Of a stretch of 6,678 nt of DNA, positions 1 to 5,565 are shown one piece after another. The position numbers and the translations under genes were made by a program. Under the pieces are notes generated by a model. That model had not been told where the DNA came from and ran no database searches. It saw nothing but the letters and a program-made list of their open reading frames with translations. The DNA is from Planctomycetota bacterium (lineage in GTDB: Bacteria > Planctomycetota > Phycisphaerae > UBA1845 > PWPN01): positions 1 to 6,678 of the forward strand of contig JACQVT010000875.1 in assembly GCA_016209665.1 (NCBI GenBank), written 5' to 3'. Within the stretch, counting starts at the first letter, position 1, and every line of letters starts with the position of its first letter.

Positions 1-632
1 CAGGAACACCGGCCGATACGCATAGATACCCAGGTGCAGCAGCCACTTGGCGAGGTCGGCGGGCCGGCCGGCCGAGTCCCGCGGGTAGGGGATCAGGCTG
101 CGGCTGAAATACAGGGCGTGGCCCTGGCGGTCGAGCACCACCTTCACGCAAGCGGGGTTCGCCAGGTCGGCCTCGGTCTTGAACGGGCAGGCGACCGAGC
201 CCATGTTCACCGCCGGCCGCTCCTGCATCAGCGCGACCAGCTTGTCAATGGTAGCCGGGTCCATCTCCGGTTCGTCGCCCTGCACGTTGATCACCAGGTC
301 CACCGGGTCACCGACGGACTCTCGCGGCCGGGTCGCCGCGTCCCCGTGTCGCTTACAAGGCCGGCGACCACTTCCGCCACGCGGTCGGTCCCCGACGGAT
401 GATCGGCACGGGTCATCGCCACCTCACCGCCGAACTCGCGGACGGCGGCGGCGATGCGGTCATCGTCGGTGGCCACGATGACCCGGTCGATGCGGCGGGC
501 GCGGGCTACCGCCTCGTACACGTGCTGGATGAGCGGCTTGCCCGTTTCAGCGGCGAGGGGTTTCCCGGGGAATCTCGTGGAGGCGTACCGCGCGGGGATG
601 ATCGCCACGGCCGGCAAAGGAACATCCTTCAA
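1..632 (-). CDS. kdsB: 3-deoxy-manno-octulosonate cytidylyltransferase (CMP-Kdo synthetase), frameshifted and cut by window edge
   Basis: KdsB activates Kdo with CTP to give CMP-Kdo, the donor used to build the lipopolysaccharide inner core; it is a cytoplasmic enzyme. The reading starts at a TTG (632-630) and gives the family N-terminus [16 protein letters not shown], then [12 protein letters not shown]. From about 341 downward the reading moves to another minus-strand frame, which gives [32 protein letters not shown] and [12 protein letters not shown] before the window ends. About 210 of the usual ~250 residues are present; the C-terminus is outside. The two frames join cleanly if one base is missing from the CCCC run at 342-345 (GGGG on the coding strand). 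No stop interrupts the second frame, so this is either a very recent mutation or a sequence error. No good Shine-Dalgarno precedes the TTG; a GTG at 608 is an alternative start. Family assignment is near certain; whether the gene works is not. Confidence 0.92.
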
Positions 633-673
633 GTCTGCGTCACAACCCAGGCTTTTCGGAGGAACAAGGTTCG

Positions 674-702
674 ATGATAACCACGACCGCGCCGATTGTC
701 AA
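674..702 (-). promoter_or_regulatory. Predicted sigma-70-type promoter for kdsB
   Basis: On the minus strand TTGACA (702-697) is followed after exactly 17 bp by TATCAT (679-674). The -35 box is a perfect consensus match and the -10 box matches 5 of 6. Transcription would begin near 667, leaving a leader of about 35 nt before the TTG start of kdsB at 632. It lies in the 113-bp gap between the antitoxin-like gene and kdsB, so kdsB can probably be transcribed independently of that pair. Start-site position is inferred. Confidence 0.65.
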
Positions 703-745
703 ACCGGCGTGGCGGCGCCTCTCGCTGATACGCGATGGGAAGGAA

Positions 746-994
746 TCAGTCGATCTTGCTGTAGTCCAGCGTGGGGACGCGTACCATTCTGGCACGCTCC
801 ACGCCGTGCTCGGCCAACGCGGCAAGCCGCTCCAACAGCGGGCCGGGGTAGTACCGTTCGCCACAGCGAACACATACGCCGACGGGGACATTCTCGAACG
901 CGCAGCGGCGCCCCTTCTGCCGCAGGTCGACCGTCACGCGGCGCGTCCGAACTTCGCCCCCGCAATACTCACATGGGTCAGATTTCTTGGCCAT
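746..994 (-). CDS. YgiT/MqsA-type zinc-finger protein, probable antitoxin
   Basis: An 82-residue protein with two CxxC knuckles: C8-x2-C11 near the N-terminus and C41-x2-C44 (CVRCGERYYP). This is the zinc-binding N-terminal module of MqsA/YgiT-type antitoxins. The helix-turn-helix DNA-binding domain of full-length MqsA is absent; such short stand-alone zinc-finger proteins are commonly found beside DUF4258 or MqsR-like proteins. The ATG (994-992) lies 3 bp after the stop of the DUF4258 gene, so the two are almost certainly co-transcribed and probably translationally coupled, since no clear ribosome binding site is visible. The order toxin first, antitoxin second is that of mqsRA. The antitoxin role is inferred from family and neighbour; without a helix-turn-helix it may neutralise by binding the partner rather than by repressing transcription. 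Confidence 0.85.
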   Translation of the reverse strand: MAKKSDPCEYCGGEVRTRRVTVDLRQKGRRCAFENVPVGVCVRCGERYYPGPLLERLAALAEHGVERARMVRVPTLDYSKID

Positions 995-997
995 GGT

Positions 998-1273
998 TCA
1001 AACACCAAATACGGTGATGATCCGAAGCTGCCCGGTCGCCGTCAGGCGGCACACAAGGCGGAGTGGGCGGCGATCCTCCGCCTTTCCTGCCACGACGTAC
1101 TTCCGAGGCCCCCGCCCGTGGTGCTGCACTCCCACTATTCTACTCGAATAGACCGCCGATTTCACGTCGCCAATCGAGAAACCATCCTGCTCCATTTCGT
1201 CCTTCGCATGGCCGGTCAGTTCGTAGCGTCCTAGGGCCACTTTACGGCGGAACACACCCATCCGTGACGGCAT
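998..1273 (-). CDS. DUF4258 family protein, probable toxin
   Basis: A small basic protein of 91 residues from the ATG at 1273. The family pattern is visible as [19 protein letters not shown] (conserved His at residue 22), followed by a strand-rich C-terminal half with [11 protein letters not shown] and a final [12 protein letters not shown]4258 proteins occur in toxin-antitoxin-like pairs with YgiT-type zinc fingers and are thought to be RNase-like toxins related to RelE/ParE-type folds; that activity is not proven from sequence here. Alternative starts are a GTG at 1306 (102 aa) and an ATG at 1261 (87 aa). None has a convincing Shine-Dalgarno; 1273 was chosen as the upstream ATG that keeps the whole domain and stays clear of the divergent permease promoter. 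The stop (1000-998) is 3 bp before the zinc-finger gene. It is divergent from the permease. Confidence 0.8.
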   Translation of the reverse strand: MPSRMGVFRRKVALGRYELTGHAKDEMEQDGFSIGDVKSAVYSSRIVGVQHHGRGPRKYVVAGKAEDRRPLRLVCRLTATGQLRIITVFGV

Positions 1274-1312
1274 GTCGATATCTCGTCGAGGGCCTACTCC
1301 GCCCACCCAAGC

Positions 1313-1341
1313 TTGTCAGGCCGAAAAGTGGGACATAGCAT
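1313..1341 (+). promoter_or_regulatory. Predicted promoter for the NCS2-type permease gene
   Basis: TTGTCA (1313-1318; 5 of 6 matches to the -35 consensus) is separated by 17 bp from TAGCAT (1336-1341; 4 of 6 matches to the -10 consensus). Transcription from near 1348 would give a leader of about 29 nt to the ATG at 1377. The site lies in the divergent gap between the DUF4258 gene and the permease, so regulators bound here could affect both directions. Prediction from consensus only. Confidence 0.45.
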
Positions 1342-1376
1342 ACGCCCTGTCACCCATAGACCTCTGTGAGGTTGCA

Positions 1377-3161
1377 ATGCTCTCACGCTACCCGATCTTC
1401 GTCAAGCGCGATCTCGACGGCTTCTTTGGGTTGGCGATCGACAACCTGGTTCAGTTGCTGCTGATCCTGGCCCTGTGCGGGGGGCTGTGCGGGATGTGGG
1501 GGGACAACGAGTCCTACATCTACCGGCACATCCTGCCGGGGGTGGCGGTGTCGCTGCTGATCGGGAACGTGTTCTACGCGCTGCAGGCCCACTGGGTGGC
1601 CCGGCGCGAGCGACGGTCAGACGTCACCGCCCTGCCGTACGGAATCAACACGGTGTCGCTGCTGGTGTACGTCTTCTTCGTGATGAAGCCGACGTACGAC
1701 CGGACGGGCGACGCCGAGTTGGCGTGGAAGATGGGGCTGGTGGCGTGCCTGGGCAGCGGGATCATCGAGTTTGTCGGGGCCTTTTTCGCCGAGCGGCTGC
1801 GGCGGAACACGCCGCGGGCGGCGCTGCTCAGCACGCTGGCCGGCATCGCTATCACCTTTATCAGCATGACGTTCGCGCTAGAGATCTGGCAGCGGCCGCT
1901 GGTGGCGATGGTGCCGATGGCCGTGGTGTTAGTTGTTTACTTCTCACAGGTGACATTTCCGCTGGGGATACCGGGCGGGTTGGTGGCGGTGCTGCTGGGG
2001 ACCGCTCTGGCGTGGGGGCTGGGGGCGATTGGCGTGGCGACGGGCGTACCCATGGACACGCAGGCGGTGCAATCGGCCTGGGAACAACACGGCAAGTACT
2101 GGCCGATCTGGTCGGGGACGGACCTGTGGGAGTTCATCACGGATTCGACCTATCGGGCGGGGATCATTGGTATGTTGTCGGTGATCATCCCGATGGGGCT
2201 GTTCAACGTGATCGGCAGCCTGCAGAACATCGAATCGGCCGAGGCGGGCGGGGACGTGTTCGCCACCGGGCCCTCGCTGGCGGTCAACGGGATCGGGACG
2301 ATCGCGGCCGCGCTGTTCGGGAGCTGCTTCCCGACGACGATCTACATCGGCCACCCCGGCTGGAAGGCGATGGGGGCCCGGGCGGGCTATTCATGGCTGA
2401 ACGGCCTGGTGATGACGGCGATCTGTCTGACAGGGACCGTGCCGGTCATCGCCAAGGTGGTGCCGATGGAGGCGGGCATCGCGATCGTGCTGTGGATCGG
2501 GATCGTCATCACGGCCCAGGCGTTCCAGGCCAGCCCACTGCGCCACGCGCCGGCGGCGGCGATGGGGCTGTTTCCGGCCATCGCGGCGTGGGGGGCGCTG
2601 ATCGTGGCCGAGGCGCTGACGCAAGCACAGTTGCATCCGGTGGTTTCGACCACGGGTGCGACTCAACCGGCGATCGTGGCCGCGGGGGCACCTGCTCCCG
2701 CGGCACCGGGGCGTCAAACCGCCACCCCGACGATGCAGGACCTGCTGACGGGACGGATCGCCGGCACCGGCGAGAACATGAAGTTGGGCGGGTTCCTGTT
2801 GCACGGCATGAACATCATGGAGCGAGGATACATCTTCACGTGCATGATCATGGCGGCGATCGCGGCGTTCCTGATCGACCGGCGGTTTTTCCAGGCGGCG
2901 GGTTGGTCGCTGGGTGCGGCGGTGCTGACGCTTGTCGGACTGATCCACGCCTACCAGCTTGCGGGCAACACGGTGGACTTCTGGCTGATATTCACGAGGC
3001 CCGCGGCGGGATCGTACACCTACAACGCCTACCCGGTCGCGATCGGCTATCTTTTGATGGCCGGCGTGTTCGCCGGCCTGGGGCTTCGGCACCGGCACGA
3101 TCTGGAGGCGGCGCACACCGTCGAGGATGCGCGGGTGGTGTCGGAGACGATGGAACACTAA
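1377..3161 (+). CDS. NCS2-type (xanthine/uracil/AzgA-like) permease with C-terminal membrane extension
   Basis: A 594-residue inner-membrane transporter, probably an ion-coupled importer of a purine or pyrimidine base. I count about 12 hydrophobic segments in the first ~450 residues, as in NCS2 carriers, and about three more at the C-terminus. Family-like signatures are [11 protein letters not shown] near the third segment, the SLQN element (Q283, N284; compare the NCS2 QN motif), and the AzgA-like stretch from G307 through [11 protein letters not shown] (318-328). NCS2 carriers are usually 430-480 residues; the extra length comes from a Pro/Ala-rich loop after the 12th segment and the extra membrane segments. 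The ATG at 1377 was preferred over an upstream in-frame ATG (1272) because GAGG lies 6 bp before it and the upstream 35 codons look non-coding. The gene diverges from the toxin-antitoxin-like pair; the sulfatase follows after 115 bp. Substrate is unknown. Confidence 0.85.
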   Translation: MLSRYPIFVKRDLDGFFGLAIDNLVQLLLILALCGGLCGMWGDNESYIYRHILPGVAVSLLIGNVFYALQAHWVARRERRSDVTALPYGINTVSLLVYVFFVMKPTYDRTGDAELAWKMGLVACLGSGIIEFVGAFFAERLRRNTPRAALLSTLAGIAITFISMTFALEIWQRPLVAMVPMAVVLVVYFSQVTFPLGIPGGLVAVLLGTALAWGLGAIGVATGVPMDTQAVQSAWEQHGKYWPIWSGTDLWEFITDSTYRAGIIGMLSVIIPMGLFNVIGSLQNIESAEAGGDVFATGPSLAVNGIGTIAAALFGSCFPTTIYIGHPGWKAMGARAGYSWLNGLVMTAICLTGTVPVIAKVVPMEAGIAIVLWIGIVITAQAFQASPLRHAPAAAMGLFPAIAAWGALIVAEALTQAQLHPVVSTTGATQPAIVAAGAPAPAAPGRQTATPTMQDLLTGRIAGTGENMKLGGFLLHGMNIMERGYIFTCMIMAAIAAFLIDRRFFQAAGWSLGAAVLTLVGLIHAYQLAGNTVDFWLIFTRPAAGSYTYNAYPVAIGYLLMAGVFAGLGLRHRHDLEAAHTVEDARVVSETMEH

Positions 3162-3212
3162 GGAGTACTGACAATGCCCGGTGTGGGACCGGCATCTTGC
3201 CGGTCCGATTGA
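3162..3212 (+). other. Strong ribosome binding site with 12-codon minigene after the permease stop
   Basis: Directly at the permease stop, AAGGAG (3160-3165) precedes an ATG (3174) by 8 bp, a near-ideal Shine-Dalgarno arrangement. The frame runs only 12 codons (MPGVGPASCRSD) and ends at 3212, inside the palindromic repeat. It may be a leftover start of a gene whose beginning was separated from its body by repeat insertion, a short leader peptide ahead of the sulfatase, or chance. The signal is visible; its use is not established. Confidence 0.35.
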
Positions 3213-3234
3213 CCGGCTTCCAAGCCGGTCCCAC
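3183..3234 (+). repeat. Two-hairpin palindromic intergenic repeat (REP-like)
   Basis: Two hairpins lie side by side. The first pairs GGACCGGCA (3186-3194) with TGCCGGTCC (3198-3206) over a 3-nt loop. The second pairs GACCGGCT (3211-3218) with AGCCGGTC (3223-3230) over a 4-nt loop. The outer ends GTGGGACCGGC (3183-3193) and GCCGGTCCCAC (3224-3234) are also exact inverted repeats, so the unit can fold either as two small hairpins or as one larger stem. Such GGACCGGC/GCCGGTCC units resemble the interspersed palindromes of PVC-group genomes, which in shadow translations give 'GTGILPV' and 'KMPVP' strings, both present here. It lies between permease and sulfatase and could affect read-through or mRNA stability; there is no T-run to make it a standard terminator. 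Confidence 0.8.
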
Positions 3235-3276
3235 GAGTTCTGGCAGAGAATCTGAACGGGTTTCTGCGGGAGAATC

Positions 3277-4887
3277 ATGATGAAGTCAGCAATGACGAGT
3301 GGGCACGGCGAAGGACGGCGGACCAGACCAGCGGCCAGAAGTTCATCCGAAGGCTCTGAAAGCGGACCGGCTGGAAGCCGGTCCCACACGGGTCTCGGAA
3401 CAGCTTCTAAACTTGGCGTGGTGCTGGGCGTGGTGTGGCTTGCCGGGGTCGCGGCGGCGCGAGGGGATGACGAGGCGGCACCGCGAGCGGTGAGCACACC
3501 AGCGCGGGTGAACGTGCTGCTGATCACCGCGGACGACATGAACTGGGACTCGACCGGCGTAACGGGGTGCAAGATTCCCGGGATCACGCCCCACATCGAC
3601 CGGCTGGCGTCGCAGGGAATGCGGTTTGCGCAGGGACACGTGACGGTGGCCGTGTGCCAGCCGTCGCGGTCGGTGCTGATGACCGGGCGTTACCCGATCC
3701 ACAATGGGGCCCTGGGTTTCCAACCGATCCGCGGCGATGTGCCGACGCTGCAAGAGCGACTGCGGGCGGCGGGCTACCTCAACGGGATCTTCGCCAAGGT
3801 CGGGCACCTCGCGCCGCAGAACAAGTTCTGCTGGGACGTAGTCGTCTCTGCGGACGATCTGGCCGCCGGCCGCAGTCCCAAGGCCTATTACGAGCAGTCC
3901 AAGGCATTCTTCGCCAAGGCCCGCGACGTCGGTCGGCCGTTCTTCCTGATGGCCAACTCGCAGGACCCGCACCGGCCGTTTGCTGGTGCCAACGCGCCCG
4001 AGGGGGAGGGGCCGGCGAGGCCCGGCGTCGCCCGACGGGCCGCCGCAGCCGGGACCGCTCCGATCAGCCGGCGGTATCGGCCCGACGAGGTCACGGTACC
4101 GGCGTTCCTGCCGGACCTGCCGGCGGTCCGCAACGAGATCGCCCAGTTCTATACGTCCGTGCATCGGTGCGATGAGATCGTGGGGGAAATCCTGCGGGCG
4201 CTGAGCGAGACCGGACTCGATGACTCCACGCTGGTCATGTTCCTGAGCGACAACGGGATGCCGTTCCCGTTCGCCAAGACCAACTGCTACCAGTTCAGCA
4301 CCCGCACGCCGTGGATCGTGCGCTGGCCGGGAAGGGTGAAGTCGGGCACGGTGAACGAGGAAGACTTCATCTCGGGCATCGATTTCACGCCGACGGTGCT
4401 GGAGGCGGCCGGGCTGCCGCCGATGGCAGACGTCGACGGCCGATCATTCCTGTCGCTGCTGCGGGGCGAGAAACAGGCCGGCCGCGACCGGGTGTTCACC
4501 GTGTTCCATCGCACGTCGGGCGGGAATGACTTTCCCATGCGGGCGGTGCACGATCGGCGGTTCGGCTACATCTTCAACGCCTGGGCCGACGGCAAGACCG
4601 AGTTCCGCAACGAATCGCGGGGCACGGCCAGCTTCCGGGCGATGGACAAGGCCGCTTTGGACGACCCGGCCGTCGCGGCCCGGGTAAAGATGTTCCTCCT
4701 GCGGGCCAGGGAAGAGTTCTACGACTACCAGGCCGACCCGGCGGCCCTGCACAACCTGATCGACGACCCGGGTCACAAGGAGCAGATCGCCCAGCTCCGC
4801 GCCGAGATGCATCGGACGCTCAAGTCGCTCAACGACCCGCTCCTGGCGGACTTCGAGAAGGCGACGCAGGGCGGGCTTCGCCCGTGA
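3277..4887 (+). CDS. Secreted sulfatase, formylglycine (Cys) type, possibly heparan N-sulfatase-like
   Basis: A 536-residue family S1 sulfatase (alkaline phosphatase superfamily) that hydrolyses sulfate esters or sulfamates, probably on polysaccharides outside the cytoplasm. Metal-binding residues are D86-D87 in LLITADDMNWD and D325-N326 in FLSDNG. The active-site signature is C127-QPSR-SVLMTGR, where Cys127 should be converted to formylglycine by a separate maturase. Other expected catalytic residues are K174 and H177 (in AKVGH, where GKxxH is usual), H232 (DPHRPF) and K334. The motif spacing and the RTPWIVRWPG stretch recall the N-sulfoglucosamine sulfohydrolase branch, but the substrate is not certain. 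Residues 46-61 form a signal-peptide core with likely cleavage after AAA (59-61). The start ATG at 3277 has GGGAG just upstream, yet leaves an unusually long 45-residue basic/Ser-rich leader, part of which is encoded by a palindromic repeat. The gene may be co-transcribed with the permease. Confidence 0.9.
   Translation: MMKSAMTSGHGEGRRTRPAARSSSEGSESGPAGSRSHTGLGTASKLGVVLGVVWLAGVAAARGDDEAAPRAVSTPARVNVLLITADDMNWDSTGVTGCKIPGITPHIDRLASQGMRFAQGHVTVAVCQPSRSVLMTGRYPIHNGALGFQPIRGDVPTLQERLRAAGYLNGIFAKVGHLAPQNKFCWDVVVSADDLAAGRSPKAYYEQSKAFFAKARDVGRPFFLMANSQDPHRPFAGANAPEGEGPARPGVARRAAAAGTAPISRRYRPDEVTVPAFLPDLPAVRNEIAQFYTSVHRCDEIVGEILRALSETGLDDSTLVMFLSDNGMPFPFAKTNCYQFSTRTPWIVRWPGRVKSGTVNEEDFISGIDFTPTVLEAAGLPPMADVDGRSFLSLLRGEKQAGRDRVFTVFHRTSGGNDFPMRAVHDRRFGYIFNAWADGKTEFRNESRGTASFRAMDKAALDDPAVAARVKMFLLRAREEFYDYQADPAALHNLIDDPGHKEQIAQLRAEMHRTLKSLNDPLLADFEKATQGGLRP
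3364..3384 (+). repeat. Single-hairpin copy of the palindromic repeat inside the sulfatase gene
   Basis: GGACCGGCT (3364-3372) pairs perfectly with AGCCGGTCC (3376-3384) over a 3-nt loop. The right half, continuing as AGCCGGTCCCAC, is identical to the right half of the intergenic unit at 3223-3234. It encodes residues 30-36 of the sulfatase leader in frame, upstream of the signal-peptide core. It is most simply a partial repeat copy taken into the coding sequence. Confidence 0.7.
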
Positions 4888-4893
4888 CCGACT

Positions 4894-4928
4894 GACGCGG
4901 CGACGCGGGGACGCGGAGACACGGGGAC
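4894..4928 (+). repeat. 8-bp tandem repeat, about 4.4 units
   Basis: Just after the sulfatase stop the sequence reads GACGCGGC, GACGCGGG, GACGCGGA, GACACGGG, then GAC. Each unit is 8 bp, with variation mainly in the last base. Its length is not a multiple of three and no ORF of note uses it. The remainder of the spacer to 5038 shows no gene or promoter I can support. Confidence 0.7.
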
Positions 4929-5038
4929 GAACAGCGCTGACTTCACCCGGAACACGGATGGTCGTCCGAAGTTGTGGCGACGCGTCCTGAGCCCTTGCGA
5001 GAATCGAGCAGTCTTTCAAGGACGGCAGTGCACATTAA

Positions 5039-5289
5039 ATGACGCCGCGCACGGCCCGGATCGTGGTGTTCGACCGGCAGGAATTGCCCCGCGACTGGCG
5101 GCGATTCACGGCCGTGCTGTGCTTCATGCTGTGCTACTGATCGCGATCTATGCCCGGCGGTATCCGATGCGGGTGCCGCCGGAGGACGGGTCGCCCTGGC
5201 CGCGGCGGTACTGCGGGCAGTGCGGGTACAACCTGCACGGCATCGAGGCGGCGGAGTGTCCCGAGTGCGGCCGGAGGCTGGTGGCATGA
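5039..5289 (+). pseudogene. Internally deleted, frameshifted copy of the downstream zinc-ribbon membrane protein gene
   Basis: The first part reads from ATG 5039 to a stop at about 5141 and contains DWRRFTAVLCF, matching EWRRFTAVLCF near the N-terminus of the intact gene at 5566. The last part, in a different frame, reads LLIAIYARRYPMR followed by a zinc ribbon with CGQCGYNLHG and CPECGRRL, ending at 5289. DNA at 5096-5125 is identical to 5620-5649; 5158-5289 matches 6472-6603 with 9 differences in 132 bp. The middle of the gene, about 790 bp coding for nearly all membrane segments, is missing, and the join near 5126-5140 changes frame. I read this as a tandem duplicate that suffered an internal deletion. 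A 41-residue zinc-ribbon peptide from ATG 5167 could in principle still be made. Confidence 0.75.
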
Positions 5290-5305
5290 TGGAAGGAACA
5301 GATTA

Positions 5306-5379
5306 GCCGCAAGAAGTCTCAAAAGACGCAAAAGGTGGCTCGGTTTCTCTTTTCTGCGCGTTTTGCGTCTTTTTGCAGC
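5306..5379 (+). repeat. Imperfect long inverted repeat after the pseudogene
   Basis: AAAAGACGCAAAA (5321-5333) is the exact reverse complement of TTTTGCGTCTTTT (5361-5373), separated by a 27-nt loop. The flanks GCCGCAA (5306-5312) and TTGCAGC (5373-5379) extend the pairing with a mismatch and an unpaired bulge. The A/T-rich arms contrast with the GC-rich surroundings. The T-rich right arm could give weak termination after the pseudogene, but the large loop argues against a classical terminator; an interspersed repeat is as likely. Between 5380 and 5520 I see no gene or signal. Confidence 0.6.
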
Positions 5380-5525
5380 CGGCACGGTCTTCGGTTCGAG
5401 GTTGACGGCAGAGTCTGCCCAGACGACCACGGCGGGCTGGACGTCGACGTTGGTGGCTGACCTACTTGACTGGCAGCTATTCACAATGCGTGCCGCCTGG
5501 GCTCATTCGATATTTGATCGCGTTT

Positions 5526-5531
5526 TATAAT
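5526..5531 (+). promoter_or_regulatory. Possible -10 box for the zinc-ribbon membrane protein gene
   Basis: A perfect TATAAT stands out in GC-rich DNA, with its end 34 bp before the ATG at 5566, giving a plausible leader of about 28 nt. No good -35 element is found 16-18 bp upstream, so the call is tentative. Confidence 0.35.
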
Positions 5532-5565
5532 CCCTCTCCGTCGAGGTGGGCGATAGGCTACACGC

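Noticed and set aside
640..891. A minus-strand frame between the antitoxin-like gene and kdsB
   Set aside because: It overlaps most of the zinc-finger gene in another frame and contains the kdsB promoter; no motif is visible.
674..1234. A 186-codon plus-strand frame
   Set aside because: It is antisense to the DUF4258 and zinc-finger genes, which have recognisable families and tight operon spacing.
1475..3280. A 601-codon open plus-strand frame overlapping the permease
   Set aside because: It is a shadow in GC-rich DNA: Gly/Arg/Asp-rich with no motifs, while the overlapping frame has clear NCS2 features and a ribosome binding site.
2391..3596. A 401-codon open minus-strand frame across the permease end and sulfatase start
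   Set aside because: It is antisense to two well-supported genes, runs through the palindromic repeats, is Arg/His/Pro-rich and shows no domain.
4872..4884. Small hairpin CGGGC-TTC-GCCCG at the sulfatase end
   Set aside because: It has only a 5-bp stem, lies within the last codons and has no T-run, so a terminator call is not supported.
4894..4928. Possible CRISPR-like repeat
   Set aside because: The units are 8 bp with no spacers; it is a simple tandem repeat.
5150..5530. A 126-codon plus-strand frame after the pseudogene
   Set aside because: It reads the zinc-ribbon DNA out of frame and then the inverted repeat; composition is low-complexity and there is no family resemblance.
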